From Atkinsonella hypoxylon (Eukaryota > Ascomycota > Sordariomycetes > Hypocreales > Clavicipitaceae), in the NCBI GenBank assembly GCA_000729835.1, contig JFHB01000078.1, positions 62,001 through 126,000 of the forward strand: a stretch of 64,000 nt of DNA, in the 5' to 3' direction. Below the pieces are notes generated by a model. That model saw nothing but the letters and a program-made list of their open reading frames with translations. It had not been told where the DNA came from and made no database searches. Positions 10,138 through 21,957 of the stretch are shown here, piece by piece; the stretch's first letter is position 1; every line of letters begins with the position of its first letter. The position numbers and the translations under genes are program-made.

Positions 10138-10602
10138 CTACTCCCACCCACCACCACGCTCTCCATCCCTCTCCATCATCCTCCTCCGCTTCTCAACCCG
10201 CCACGCCCCGAACCTCCGCGACAAGCTCCCCAGAGCCGTACACGGCAAGATAACAGGCCATCCAACCATGACAGCCAGCCACCACGCCCCCACAGCCGCC
10301 TTATCCCATCTCGACCCGTCCGAATCCAAGTACCACTCCGGAATCCACCGCCCGGCCCTCCCATGCCCGTTGATGCAAAGGATGCAGATCGCTCCAAAGG
10401 CCAGCCATCCGAGTATGGAAATCGGAATCAGCACCTTGACAATATTGTCTGGTTTGAAATACAAAGCCGTGTTCTTGAGTCCATATGCGAGGGACCGTCC
10501 TGCGACAAGCGGCGGTAGTGATTGTATTGCAGACTCCGTGATTGCAACTCGTCTGCCCGTGTTTGCATTAGGCCACGAACTCGAATGTGTCTGTCGAACC
10601 AT
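10138..10602 (-). CDS. Small two-TM membrane protein, unknown function
   Basis: A 154-aa frame from the ATG at 10602 (MVRQTHSSSW). Two hydrophobic segments are clear, roughly residues 54-77 (NIVKVLIPISILGWLAFG...) and 102-126 (AAVGAWWLAVMVGWPVILP), separated by a loop with WIPEWYLDSDGSRWD. The tail after residue 128 is strongly basic, consistent with a cytosolic C-terminus. The frame is open upstream to 10854, but that part overlaps probable promoter. A plus-strand frame covers the same DNA but translates to low-complexity Pro/Thr-rich sequence. I do not recognise the family. Confidence 0.6.
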   Translation of the reverse strand: MVRQTHSSSWPNANTGRRVAITESAIQSLPPLVAGRSLAYGLKNTALYFKPDNIVKVLIPISILGWLAFGAICILCINGHGRAGRWIPEWYLDSDGSRWDKAAVGAWWLAVMVGWPVILPCTALGSLSRRFGAWRVEKRRRMMERDGERGGGWE

Positions 10603-11173
10603 GCTGAAGTGCAAGGTGGTGCGTGTTGCGTCATGGACTGTATCTTGATGTCGACTCGTTGTTATATAAAAAAAATTAAAGAAATGTAAAGGACTATTCA
10701 GACTACGTACGGTATTGCTTGGTGTATGCCATAAGACTGTATTCTTAGGCGTCCAAAAGGTTCCGACAAGAGAGGTCATGGCTCGTTCACTGTTCGGAGC
10801 CCTCCTTCTCTGTTGGGCTGCACGTTGTGATCCTGGACCAGAAATAGCGACCATGGTGCTTCCACGTGAATCTTCCCATGATTCCGTCGTTCAGCTTCGT
10901 GTGCTCTTGCTCTGACTAAATGGCTGGATAGCAATAGATGCTCCGTCACTTTTCACAAACTTGCCACTATCCGGAAAGCTGTTTGAGAGGATACAAGAGT
11001 CCGGCAGGTTACTTACAACACAGAGGGAAGGGACATTTCATGTGCAATATGTTTAAATTAATACTGCCATTGCTGGTGCCAGTATACTCCATATAATGTA
11101 CGGAGAGTATGGCAACAACATGTACATATAACATATATAGCATCTTTGTCTATGGGCAGGGCCCATCTTCCCC
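10603..11173. other. Intergenic
   Basis: Promoter side of the two-TM gene and 3' side of the LRR gene. A TACGGAGAGTA variant lies near 11098. No gene seen. Confidence 0.5.
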
Positions 11174-14100
11174 CTATTCTCCATTCAACGCATTCCATGC
11201 CGCCATCTCCTCCACGGGTAGTCTCTCACGCAACCATCGCAAGGTTGCTTCCGTGCCTTGTTCCAGAATTCTCTGTCTCGGCACTTTGAACCGATTGCCC
11301 GCAACTTCAAGTCTCTGCAAACCGTTCACGCCACCAAGAAGGCCAAGTCGCGGATCTAACTGACCTATATCGTTGCTTGACACGTCGACGACCTTTAAGC
11401 CCCTAACTGACTCTGGGTCCAACTCGGATAATTGATTGTTGGGGGTCAGGAGAACAGATAACTGCGGAAATGCTTGTTTCAAGTTTGCGGGAAGTGCAGT
11501 GATTCGATTGAGCGTGGCGTCAATCTTTTCAAGCACTGGAGCCTTAAGAAACTGCGTCAATGGGCCCAAGCTCGTAATCTGATTCGACATGACGCACACT
11601 TCTCTCAAGGCCGGAAGCTCCAAAGGCTCGGCAAGATAGACCTCGCCAGCTAATTGCGTGTGCGCCAGTGAAAGAAACGACAAGGTGGATCCGAAAGCAG
11701 TAAGCGACATGGGAATGACCGAAATCGGGTTGCGATGAAGCTGAATCTGCCGCACCTGGTTTCGAGAAGCAACTGATGAACAAGTCTCAGCATTCAGCGT
11801 CGTCATATCCGATCTCGAAAGGTCCAAGAGCCCTCCTGGCTTGACAAACCATACGTCTTTAATGACGGTTTCCGAGCGCGACCGCGTTGGTGTCTGCGGT
11901 GCGGATGTGGGCGGCGTCGTAAAATCATCATCCGCATCTGATAGATGGCCATCATATGAAGCGAATGAAGGAACTTCAGGAGCATGTCGAGGCTCACCCC
12001 CGATTTCATTCCCATTGCGAATGAAACCTGCCATTGTCGACTGGTCAGTAGAATCCTGATATGGTGGAGGCGGCTCGAGCCGACTAGCCAACGTCTCCTT
12101 CAGCTCATCAGTCGATGCCGAGACGAGCTTGCGATCTCGCAATGGATTGCCGGTCAGGCGAATCATGGTCAGACCCTGCATTCTTGCAATCTCTGGCGGA
12201 ACTACCCGGATATCGTTGCTTGAAAAATCAACGTGGCGGAGCTTCTGAAGCGTGGTGAAACTCTCTGGAATATTGGCAATGTGATTTTCGTCCACCGTCA
12301 GTGTGAGTAGACTCGTCCACCCTGTCATATCAGGTAGACACTGCAGTCTGTTAACTGAAAGTGATATGGTATGGACAGCAGGGAGGCTAATTTTGCTGTC
12401 CTCTGGCACCAGATGCGTCAACTGATTTGCCGAAGCGTCCAGCGTCTGTAAATAAGGAAGGGCCTTAACAGATGATTGGATAAGAACCCCCGAGAGCTTG
12501 TTCTTTCTAACAGACAATTCAGTTAATGGCAGCTTGCACAAGCTATCAAAAGATATCGTTTCCAGTTTGTTCTCGTTCAGATTCACAATTCTGAGGCGCG
12601 ACATACGTTCCAAACCGGACGGAAGTGCCGATAGGTTGTTGCCATGGATGTCAATCATCTCCAAATTATCCAGTTTCAGTAATGCAGGGTCCAAGGGACC
12701 AGACAGCTGGTTTTTGGATAGCTTGAGATCTCGAAGCGATGTCATTTGTGAAATGATTTCGAGGCTAGCATTTTCAAGCTTGTTGGAAGACTAGAACCGA
12801 CCATCAGTCTTGTCAAGTGGGCCAGATTGATTGCCTATGCCAGATTACACTTACCAAGTTGAGTGACGTGAGGTGAGCAAGTCTCCGAAAGCCTAGCGGG
12901 ACTATTGACAAAAGGTTGCCGTGGAGATCGAGAGTCTCCAACCCACCGAATATATTACCTTGACCCTCGTCATCCTCACTATACGAAGCAGGACTTATAT
13001 CGGGAAACATGTCATCGGCCAAGGCCTCGATCTCATTGTCAGCTGCGACGAGTCTTGTAAGATCTACGCTCTCAGCCCAATTGCCTCCATGATCACCAGT
13101 GCTCTCTAAATCGTACATGTTCATCACTTCTGGTGGTATATATTGTAAAGCCAGCGCGGCGATGTTGAGTCTTCCGGTTGTCCGAGCAGACGCAAGTCTC
13201 TCTTGAAGAACCTTTGTTCCGGGGGCTTCACCTTTACGCAAGTTGAACGGATCGTCGTGTTCAACGCCAAAATCGAACCCTTCGTTGGACATGGCAGGGT
13301 GGGCGCCTGCCGTATTGAACCCTTGATTGGCTGATGTCAGCCTTGTTGCAGCCCGCTTAGCGGCCTTTGCTTTGGCGATTTGCTCTCGTAAGGCAGCGGA
13401 AGATTTACGATTTGTAAATGCAGCAGGCTGGTTGGGACTAGTGCTAAGCGATGCCGCTGGAGATGGAATAGACCCTTCCCATGTGGTTTCCGACGCAGGA
13501 TTATGGTCTGTCAGGCTGGCAGAGCTTTTCATAGCTGGCAGTGAAGGCTTTTTGAACAATGCTTGGGCTGACCCATGAGGCTTGACTGGTCGTGCTGTCA
13601 TGGTCCTGGAACCAGACTTGAGGAAAGTTCTTCCTAAGCCATCCTTGTCTGTGCTTGGGCTGACTTCGTCAAGCACGGCGGGCATGCCAGAGGCAGTAAG
13701 TTTCTTGGCTGAGCTGAGCGACGTCCGATTCTGAATTGTCAGTGTTTGAGAAGTTTTGGCCACTCCAGTGGTAGATGTCCTTCGGGATGCATTGATGGTA
13801 GACAGGCTGTTTCTGAAGGAAATGCTCGATGCACGGCAGTTGTTGGGAGTATCAGGAGTATCTTGGCCGGCGCTTGATCCAGGTCGACTGCCTTGTCTGG
13901 ATGAAGGTCCTCTGGACCCGTCTGAGTTGTGACTAGACCCCGGTCGCGAGTGTCCATCCTCAGCTCGAGACTTGGGCCGTACCTTGTCGAAGAATGAACA
14001 AGGCTTCCTGTTCATTGCGGGGGAGGAAGGGATCTGTGCCAGAGTTTCCATCGTTCGTTCTGATAAAGAAGGCCGAGGTTGAATCTTGCGTGTGCTTGGT

Positions 14101-14669
14101 GTCTGGGAAGCGGAAGCATTGTAAATCGCACTCGTTTCAAGGCTCTCTGCCATATCTCTGATGTCAAGATCATGGGGAGGTAGTGATTCGGGTCTTGGGG
14201 GTGGCAGGGTTTGTCCATGAGACCCGTCAAGAACGTCATGCTTGACAGGGTCGGAGCCAGCAGAGTCTTGAGTCGTCTCAGGTTCCATTACCAGCGGATC
14301 GAAGCTTTTATGTAGGATGGGCCCGCTTGATCTTCTAAGGGCAGAGTTGGCTTCTACCCTTGTCTTTGGTATGGCTATAGGCTGCCCATATGAGCGCAGA
14401 GATTCTCGCGAGGCAGGCGTTCGAAGCGGGCTCTCGCGGCCACCAAGGCCGACATTGCCATGGAGACTAGAGCGCAGACGATCTCGAGATGCGGCGGTTC
14501 GGAGCTTTGGCGGATTCAACTCCCCGCCACCAAAGCTATCCCTAGATGGTCTTGGCCTGAGAGATGGTGTTGGCGAAGTCGTGGGAGCAGGTTTCTGGAT
14601 ACTCGAGCGAGGAACCGGTAGTCGAGACACGCGGGGGATGCTGCTTGGGCGATCTCTCGGGCTATCCAT
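11174..14669 (-). CDS. Leucine-rich repeat protein (LRRC40-like), 1143 aa
   Basis: Two exons on the minus strand, 14669-12855 and 12790-11174. The 64-nt intron (GTAAGT...TTCTAG) falls inside a repeat and its removal restores LNLSSNKLE. Residues 1 to about 500 are Ser/Pro/Arg-rich and predicted disordered, with repeated SRxSLR-type motifs. From about residue 520 come leucine-rich repeats of the LxxLxLxxNxL type: one block of about a dozen, a linker of roughly 100 residues rich in Pro/Thr/Ser, then a second block to the C-terminus (ERLPVEEMAAWNALNGE). The layout resembles fungal LRRC40-like proteins; a scaffold role in protein binding is inferred from the family. The ATG at 14669 is the first in the frame. 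Confidence 0.85.
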
Positions 14670-15131
14670 CACGAGTGCAGTTCAAGCTTTCCGTCTAATC
14701 TAGTCAATCCAACTGTGACTGTAGCTCAGGGGCACGCAGAGCATTCGTACTCCAGCATGTGGGCTGTGCTACCGATGCGATCGACAAAGGAGTTGCGGCT
14801 AGCCAGCAATGATGTCGTCTGTTGTTACGATTCGCAGCTTGGTGCTCCGTACCTAGTAGGTGAAGATGGAATCGCTGCGTGTAGCGAGAAGACGTTCTGA
14901 AGGCAGGGTGTTGCAGAATCCGAAAGCGGCTCCTTTCCGTGACAGTTGCCAGATGTCAAGAAAATCTAGGCCAAATCCATGTCGTACGTGTATTTTCCGA
15001 AATTCGAAGCAATAAGCCGAGGAAGGAGCTCATGTCTGCAATGTTGCCCTATTACCTGCGCTAAAAAGGGCCAGTGCAAGGGGTCATCAACGTTGCTACA
15101 GTGGGTGTACCTGCTGGGGCGTGGGGGCGTT

Positions 15132-15150
15132 GGGGGGGGGGGGGGGGGGG
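15132..15150. repeat. Homopolymer of 19 G
   Basis: Nineteen consecutive G on the plus strand, preceded by GGGGGCGTT. Confidence 0.9.
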
Positions 15151-15160
15151 TCAAGCAGCT

Positions 15161-15210
15161 CGCTCAGGCGTCGCTCAGGCGTCGCTCAGGCGTCGCTCAA
15201 GACGTCGCTC
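15161..15210. repeat. 11-bp tandem repeat (CGCTCAGGCGT)n
   Basis: Three near-perfect units and two degenerate ones (CGCTCAAGACGT, CGCTCCAGAG), beginning 10 bases after the G run. Confidence 0.85.
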
Positions 15211-18123
15211 CAGAGCGCTCAGTGCGCAGTGCTTGCCGAGGGAACCAGACATTGAATTGAACCAGACCCTTGTCAGGGGTAAACAATGGCATCAATGGAT
15301 GAACGGCGACTTCATGTTAACTCGGTGCCCAGGCAAATATTTCTTATCCTCACATCTTCCAAGCGTGAAGGATGATCTCAAAAAATACCATGCTTCCCGT
15401 ACCGAGATGACATCTTATTCTCCCATCCCTTGACTCCTGGCTCCAAATCAATCTTTTGCTTCCACCCTGCGTCAGTTGGCCCGGATAACGACGGTAAGTG
15501 GATGGTGCACCGTGCTCCCATTCGATTGAGAGGCACCGATTCCATATATGGAGAAAAGGAATCATGTTTCATGTATTCCGTAGAACCGCACATTGGGCCT
15601 AGTGTGCTCCGTACACAAATTTAGAACACAGAATATGGTGTGCTCGAAGCAGCATACTTCATAATCTGCATTGGAACAATTCTCGGCATATTGCCCGGAA
15701 CTGATTGCGTAGTGCGGGAGATACAAGGGCCATTCAGTCCATGAGTCGTTGGTGTTTCAAACGATCGTAGCATCACGATAGCATAGCAGTCCTTTGACTG
15801 GAAATGCTAAATATGCAGACGTGGAAAGTGTGGCATGTTGCCGCTTTGTTCCTCTTCGTGATGATGGAGGAAATCATGGTTGGAGTGTGGTGTCGAAGTC
15901 GCAGCAACTTGGACACAGGACAGGTTGCATCGAGTGAACCTAAACATCGAGGGTCTTCAGAGGCATGATTCTTGGAGGAGATGAACAGACGCCTAGATTA
16001 GTCATCAAAGCCGGCATTACTCATAAACTGGTCGTAACTACCTAGCTTACACCTTGATCAGTACCCAACGCCTGATGAGAAGATAACCTGATCTTGGCCC
16101 CTTTGAGTGGGGTGAGGTGACAAGTAGGTCACGAATTATTTATAGCTGATGGGCCAATCGGGACTAGCGAGTGTGGAAGGCACTTAAAACTAATAATTCT
16201 CAGCAGTCTGGTTTGGTTATACAAAGAGGTGCGTGGTACATATAGTACTTACATACCCTAAGCTGGTTTGGCAGACACAGACTCGTAAGCTCTCACAAGA
16301 CAAGTTGGAAATTGTCACTAAGGTTGGGCAAGAATACCGTATTAATTTTGGGCTTCCTCGGGATTGATGATGAACTGAAAAGTGTCTCCAGGTTCCGGTT
16401 GGCGCGCGATGATACCTAATAGTACTAATAGTAGCCAGGGGCTATGTGAGGTGTTTTGGAGTACCCAAGGTAACGTGGCGGACTATGAAGAAAGTACGGA
16501 GTAACTATAACTACTGTACTTGTACTGTAGGTTTGTGCGGAGGAGTATGTACTTGGGTGATAGAAGCAAGGGGTCCGAAAAGTCTTCTAGACAATATAAG
16601 TGTTTCGGCGTGAGCAAGGCACACAACGTCAATAGTTGGGTGACCCGAGGCTAGCGCATAAAGGACATGTCCGTTCCCCATGTCAGGGTCGGCTTCCGTA
16701 GCCATTGATGATGTGCCTAAATCATCTCAAGCTAACTAACGACGTGCCCCAGACGGTAACGCAGCGGGATTCATGCACAGAGGAGGCGAGGACGATGTCC
16801 ATTGGGTGCCGACGCGGAAGGCCCAATGATTATGGCACGAGCTACCAGACAGCTTTGAATTTAGGTCCAATCTATTCCGTACAGCATTATCAACTGCACC
16901 CGGGAGCCGATGTAAACAAATGCCCAAGATTTCGTACGAGTCTGTAGATAACCCGACCATACGGACTCGATTGGTGATAGTAATAACTTTTTTTTTTTTT
17001 TTTTCCAAATACACAAGTACACAGAAGGTTCTTATACGACTCTCTATATTTGGCTTTTTCTTTCAATTAATTTGGATTTGGATTTTTACCTACAATATAG
17101 ACTACTCCGTAATTTGTCTCAATATATTGTAATTATCTACGGAGTACGTAAGACCTTAAGATAGATCCTGGTGAATCTGTAGCTACAAGACCAATCACAG
17201 GAGCATTTTCACGCCACAAAGGAGCCTTAGGCCCACAGTGGCACCCTAGACTCCACTTGCTACCTTGACCACGCCCACGGGTGAGACAAACGCCGCGTGA
17301 TGCATGATACTATTGTATGGGCATCGATTGGCCAAGATCCACCTCGGGCTTCGACGGAATACCCAACCACAGCCAGGCTGCAGGCTGAACCACACGCCCG
17401 TGTCAGCAGCGCAATGCAGCAACAACTCCAGACTCCAGACAGACAGTCGGCGGTGCAAGTGACGGCGGTAACCGAGCACTAGCTAGCTCGCACGGAGTAC
17501 GGAGTACATAAGAGCAACGTGTTTTCGCTCGCCGGCTCCCTCTCGGACGCACCGACGCTCCTGATACCTGTTCACTCAACTCAAGACCATACCATATCAG
17601 TCAGCACACACAGAGTTGGACCGCGTGCCGTGTTCATACCTTGAGCTGCCATAGGTCATCTGGCAAGGAGCTTCTCACTCCAGGGGTCACGCGGAAAGCC
17701 GTCTCACGTCCACCACCGCTGGGCCAAGGTCTATCAAGCGGGGCTTCCAAGGGATTCCAAGGCCCATCAACGTCATCGCCCATCACGGCATTGCCTGCCA
17801 GCCATCCACAGCCCACAAAGCGTCCACTTATGTGGCCTTGAGTACCGTCGAGACTTATCGTTTTTTTCTTGCGCTGCCCTCCTTTGTCGTTGAAAACAAG
17901 TTGATCCTCTCCTGCCTCTTTCACCTTTGTCTTTACCTTTTACCTATACCATTGAAGTTCAAACGTGGCTTCGTCTTTGTCTGTGCTCATCACGGCCTAC
18001 AAATTGTTTGAAGCGCTACTTCCATATTCTATCTATTTATCCGTCCTTTTATTATCCATCTGCTCTTGCCTTGGCGCGAATCTGATCATCATCAACTGAA
18101 GACCCAGCTTACTTGCTGTCATC

Positions 18124-19767
18124 ATGAGTGAGCGCTGGGACCGTAACCGCGATCGCGACCGCCTCTATGAGCGAGAGCGGTCTGAAGAAGACGGATATTA
18201 CATGAGAGGCGGCCGCGGGCGAGAGCGCTCAGAAGACCGCTTTAACCGACGCCGCTTCCACGATGATGACTACGTCCGCGACCGACGTTATCACGATGAC
18301 GAGCCACGATACGACCCGCGACGAGATCCTGCTCAGTCACTGGAATTTGATGATCGTCGAGTAGTCATGGAGAAGGAGAGGGACAGAGAGTATTACCGAG
18401 ATCCTTCGTCGCGCCGACCAGCTTTCCTGCGACGTCAGTCATCCCTCGACACCTATGATCGCCGCCCACTCCGACATGTACTTGACCAACGTGAGGAATA
18501 CGGGCCCCCGGCTCGTCGTGAGGACATTTATAGGGAAAATTACCGTGCTCCTCCCTATGCACCTATCCCGTTGCCCAAGGCCCGGGGACTCCCGCCGCCT
18601 GGGCGCCGCGATGAGCGCTTTTATGATGATTATCGCCCCTCGGAGCCGGATTATTATCCGGATGACGACTTCAGACACATGCCCGAGAGAGTAAGAGAGC
18701 GAGAAGTCATTAGAGAAAGAGACAGACGTGATAGGAGCAGGGATTCTCGGACAACCAGAACCCACACACACCACAGCAGTTCCCGGTCTTCCTCTAGCAG
18801 TCGATCCTCGAGCAGTGCAGGAGGGACAACTGTACGCAGCGAGTATCCCAAAAAAGGTAAAACCAAGATACCTATACGCTTGGTCTCCAAGCGGGCACTC
18901 ATCGATCTCGGATATCCATACATTGAAGAGGTAAGAAGCATACCACGAATAGCATTGAAGCATACAAAGTACTTATATAGACCTTGCCCACAGGAAAACA
19001 CGATCATTGTCCAGAAAGCCCTAGGCCCGGAGAATATTGATGAATTACTCAAACTGAGTGAAACTTACAATGCAGGTGAGCTATACTTGCGCATATTGCA
19101 AAAACGTTGGCAAGACAATCACTCTGACTTACCTATAGTTGACCAAGAAGTTGCCAAGGCTCGCTCATCTGCCGGAAACGTAGTCGAGGAACGGATTGAG
19201 GAGCGGAGGGAGGAAATCATCCATAGCAGAGCTCCTCCGCCTCCTCCTGGTCCTCCTGCAACGGTTGCTCCTCCTCCTCCTGCTGTAACAGTTGCTCCGC
19301 CTCCTCCTCCTCCCATTGTGGTTCCTCCCCCAGCTCCGGCGCCTGCACCTGTCATCGTAGACGCTGCGCCTCGTACCACCGAAACTGTGGAATACGTTGA
19401 CAAAACTGTTATTCGAGAGTCGTCCCCTACTCGATCATCCAGCAGCTGGGACTCTGGCCATACCCACCGCCATCATCATCACCACCATCATGGTGATGAC
19501 GGAGCCCTTGTTACGGTACCTCGTTCACGTTCAAGGTCTCGAAGTCGCCGGGAAATAAGGGCCGAAATCAAAGCGTTGGAGCGAGAGCTAGTACGTCGAC
19601 CGAGAGGAGAAGTTGAAAGAGAAGTTGTTCGTACCGAACGGCTGCCAAATGGAGAATTGGTGATTTACGAAGAGGAGGTGGAACGGACAGTCGCTCGCCC
19701 TAAGCCGCCAAGGATTGAGAAGGACAAGAAAGGTAGGATGTCCATCAGCGTACCAAAGTACCGATGA
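18124..19767 (+). CDS. Arg/Ser-rich DUF8035-type fungal protein
   Basis: The frame is open across 547 codons but contains two likely introns, 18931-18993 (GTAAGA...CACAG) and 19076-19138 (GTGAGC...CTATAG, CTGAC branch). Both are 63 nt, in frame and free of stops; splicing gives 505 aa. The N-terminal 200 residues are an R/D/E/Y-rich low-complexity segment. A compact module follows: KTKIPIRLVSKRALIDLGYP, then after splicing EENTIIVQKALGPENID and LLKLSETYN, the pattern I associate with the fungal DUF8035 domain. Then come a Pro-rich stretch (residues about 330-400), a short His run, an RSRSRSRSRR patch, and a charged C-terminus. RS-like composition hints at nuclear RNA-related function, which is inference only. 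Confidence 0.8.
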   Translation: MSERWDRNRDRDRLYERERSEEDGYYMRGGRGRERSEDRFNRRRFHDDDYVRDRRYHDDEPRYDPRRDPAQSLEFDDRRVVMEKERDREYYRDPSSRRPAFLRRQSSLDTYDRRPLRHVLDQREEYGPPARREDIYRENYRAPPYAPIPLPKARGLPPPGRRDERFYDDYRPSEPDYYPDDDFRHMPERVREREVIRERDRRDRSRDSRTTRTHTHHSSSRSSSSSRSSSSAGGTTVRSEYPKKGKTKIPIRLVSKRALIDLGYPYIEEVRSIPRIALKHTKYLYRPCPQENTIIVQKALGPENIDELLKLSETYNAGELYLRILQKRWQDNHSDLPIVDQEVAKARSSAGNVVEERIEERREEIIHSRAPPPPPGPPATVAPPPPAVTVAPPPPPPIVVPPPAPAPAPVIVDAAPRTTETVEYVDKTVIRESSPTRSSSSWDSGHTHRHHHHHHHGDDGALVTVPRSRSRSRSRREIRAEIKALERELVRRPRGEVEREVVRTERLPNGELVIYEEEVERTVARPKPPRIEKDKKGRMSISVPKYR

Positions 19768-20438
19768 AGGTGCGCACTTTTTATCGCAACTTGATTTCGT
19801 CGCCGTACCGAGCAGGAGGCTGACAAGGTGCTGAGCAGGACCTCCCCCGGCTCTTCTTCGAGCAATGTTGAGTACGCTCACCTGAAAGCATTATCGATGT
19901 TGACATATATACCCCAAGAAGCTATGCGCCGCGAGATTCGGGATTTGGGAGGACTGTACTATGTGCATTGTTACATCAAGCCCTGAGCTTCAACTTGCTC
20001 AAAATGGCCCGTCGAAGGAAGACGATTCACTAATGAATAAGTGTTGCTGGCAGACGCTATTCTGGGAGATGTCGAGACGGCGTTTCCGAAAATGTAGTAA
20101 ACGACGTACGTCTCAGAACAGAGAAAGACGGGTCTTTTGGCGAGCCAAGATAGGGAGAATAAGCTACGACGTTACGACCTTGTATGGATGGATCTTTTTA
20201 TGTAGCGGGAGCAGATGAAGAAGTAAATAGACAGTGATTGCTGTGAAATGTGCGCTGTTTGAATATTCCGACCTTGACACGTCCTGTTCAGCCCGCTCGC
20301 TTAGCTTCGGGACTAGTTATCAGCCAGACTAGACCTAGCTAGTTATACCTAAATCGACATCAAAAGTTCTAGATTCGCCATCCATGACATGATAAAGATC
20401 GCTTCTTCCCGCCATCAAGTGATTTGCGCAAACCAACC
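19768..20438. other. Intergenic
   Basis: 3' region of the DUF8035-type gene and promoter of the sterol desaturase-family gene. The plus-strand frame at 19961 shows no domain. Confidence 0.5.
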
Positions 20439-21194
20439 ATGGACCCCTCCATCTGGCACCGCATCGTGGCCTCTCACAACCCCCTCGTCATCGACGTCGT
20501 CGGCCAACTCGTCCTCCACGCCCTATTCTGGTGGCTCCCCTGCACCGTCTTCGTCTCCCTCGACACCATCGCCCCCTCCTTCTCGCGCCGTCACAAGATC
20601 CAGCCTGGCCCCAGGCAGCCCACGTCCGCCGAGATCCGCCACGCCATCAGGATATCCATCCGCAACCAAGCCATCGTGTCAGTGCTCCACGTCGCCTTTT
20701 CCTACGGGGCCTTTATCCGCGGGCGACCGCCCGCCCTCCGCGTCGACGCCTCTCTGCCCAGCCTAGCCGAGTTCTCGCGCGACTTCGTGCTCTGCGTCCT
20801 GGGCCGCGAGATCCTCTTTTACTACGCCCACCGTCTGTTCCACGTGCGCTTCTTCTACCAGCGCGTTCACAAGATTCACCATCGCTTCACGGCGCCCGTG
20901 GCGTTTGCTTCCGAGTATGCTCATCCGGTGGAGCATGTCGTTGCGAATATGTTGCCTATCGCGCTGCCGCCCATGCTTCTGCGCACGCACATACTTTCCA
21001 TGTGGATATTCTTGGCGTTTCAGCTCGTAGAGACGGCCACGGTGCACAGCGGCTATGATTTCTTTCATGGGCTGGCGAGGAAGCATGATCGGCATCATGA
21101 GCGATTCAACGTGTATTTTGGGGGGATCGGCTTGCTGGATTGGTTTCATGGGACAGATGAGAAAGGGGGTCCAAAAGGAGGAAAGAAGATTTGA
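20439..21194 (+). CDS. Sterol desaturase / fatty acid hydroxylase family membrane protein
   Basis: A single-exon 251-aa frame starting MDPSIWHRI with a good ATG context. It has the eight-histidine di-iron pattern of the fatty acid hydroxylase superfamily: HRLFH (about 131-135), HKIHH (144-148), the EYAHPVEH segment (159-166), HSGYDF (203) and HDRHH (216-220). Hydrophobic segments precede the first box and lie between the boxes, as expected for an ER membrane oxygenase. Family members act on sterol C-4 methyls, C-5 desaturation or sphingolipid/fatty acid hydroxylation; this copy is closest in layout to the C-4 methyl oxidase-like group, but the substrate cannot be read from sequence. Its 5' half is more GC-rich than the 3' half. 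Confidence 0.88.
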   Translation: MDPSIWHRIVASHNPLVIDVVGQLVLHALFWWLPCTVFVSLDTIAPSFSRRHKIQPGPRQPTSAEIRHAIRISIRNQAIVSVLHVAFSYGAFIRGRPPALRVDASLPSLAEFSRDFVLCVLGREILFYYAHRLFHVRFFYQRVHKIHHRFTAPVAFASEYAHPVEHVVANMLPIALPPMLLRTHILSMWIFLAFQLVETATVHSGYDFFHGLARKHDRHHERFNVYFGGIGLLDWFHGTDEKGGPKGGKKI

Positions 21195-21535
21195 ATAGTT
21201 TCGCTTGCATGAGACTTTGTAATGCATAGTGACTTGCGACGAGTCATCTGTCGCTGGTTTCCATGAATATTGTCGTATTCCAGGCACTACAGCGTGCCGT
21301 CACAATCGTATGCATTCTTTTCGAAAAAAAAAAAAAAAAGAGAGAATAAAACATCCATTGCATTGAGTCCTGATAGGCCGAGACTATCTTATCTACCTCT
21401 GGTATCAAAAAGCAAGCCGTCGTGATGTCGTGTATCCTAGCCATTCATGCGCCCCGCCAAACCCAAGTCATCAATTCCTCCGTGCCATTTTCCTGTACGA
21501 GATGGTTTTATAGTGCCCAAGCGCATGGGACATTT
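21195..21535. other. Convergent intergenic spacer
   Basis: 3' regions of two convergent genes, with a 16-base A tract near 21325. No gene seen. Confidence 0.5.
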
Positions 21536-21957
21536 TCACTGCGTCTTCTTATTGGCCACCACCTGCCTTCCATTGGCCGAGTAGCGTAAATAGGCCAGCA
21601 CGAGCAGTCCTCCAAGGCCCAAGGCGACGATGTTGCCTAGATTGACGTCAGCATATCTTAGAGGAGGGATAAATCCACCGGCAGCCCAAAAGTAACATGG
21701 GCCAACGTTTCTGAGTGCTTCCAGATGGAGGAGACTTTTCAGGCTGCGGACTACATACTCGTGACAAATTTCGTAACACCGCCCGTGAGGTGAATCGCCT
21801 GGGAGATGATATTTTGCACCAAGCTGATGATGCCAGCAAGGACGCTCTGCACGGCGTGCGCTGCCCCCTGGAAGATGGCAAAGATGGTGGCAAGCAGCGA
21901 TGCGAATAGATCGTAGATGGACTTGAAGATCCCGGACACAGCTGACGTGAGCGACAT
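21536..21957 (-). CDS. Small fungal membrane protein, 99 aa, two exons
   Basis: Exon 1 is 21957-21759 and exon 2 is 21636-21536, joined by removing a 122-nt intron (GTATGT...TGACGTCAATCTAG). The 300-nt CDS starts MSLTSAVSGIFKSIYDLFAS and ends VVANKKTQ. Residues 10-55 form an amphipathic or weakly hydrophobic segment rich in Ile/Phe/Ala, and a clear transmembrane helix (NIVALGLGGLLVLAYLRY) lies at about 68-85, lying directly after the splice junction. Small proteins of this layout are widespread in ascomycetes; I know of no assigned function. Without the splice the protein would end right after VTKFVTSM and lose the membrane anchor. Confidence 0.75.

Larger units (their letters stand above)
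14670..18123. other. 3.45-kb intergenic region
   Basis: This gap separates the divergent LRR and DUF8035-type genes. I see no gene or recognisable transposon protein. It contains a 19-base G run with an 11-bp repeat array (15132-15210), several T/A tracts, and repeated TACGGAGTA/TACTCCGTA motifs (16495, 17103, 17138, 17498, with related ones at 14845 and 15607). Short frames exist on both strands but none has domain or codon support. The last 500 bases, pyrimidine-rich, are probably promoter and 5' UTR of the gene at 18124. Confidence 0.55.

Noticed and set aside
10099..10648. Plus-strand frames opposite the two-TM protein
   Set aside because: Pro/Thr/Ser-rich low-complexity translation; the minus strand has two clear TM helices.
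14979..15433. Overlapping plus-strand frames around the G19 run
   Set aside because: They translate the homopolymer and 11-bp repeat and have no conserved sequence.
14670..18123. Degenerate transposon in the 3.45-kb gap
   Set aside because: No transposase or reverse transcriptase motif, terminal repeat or target duplication could be identified by eye.
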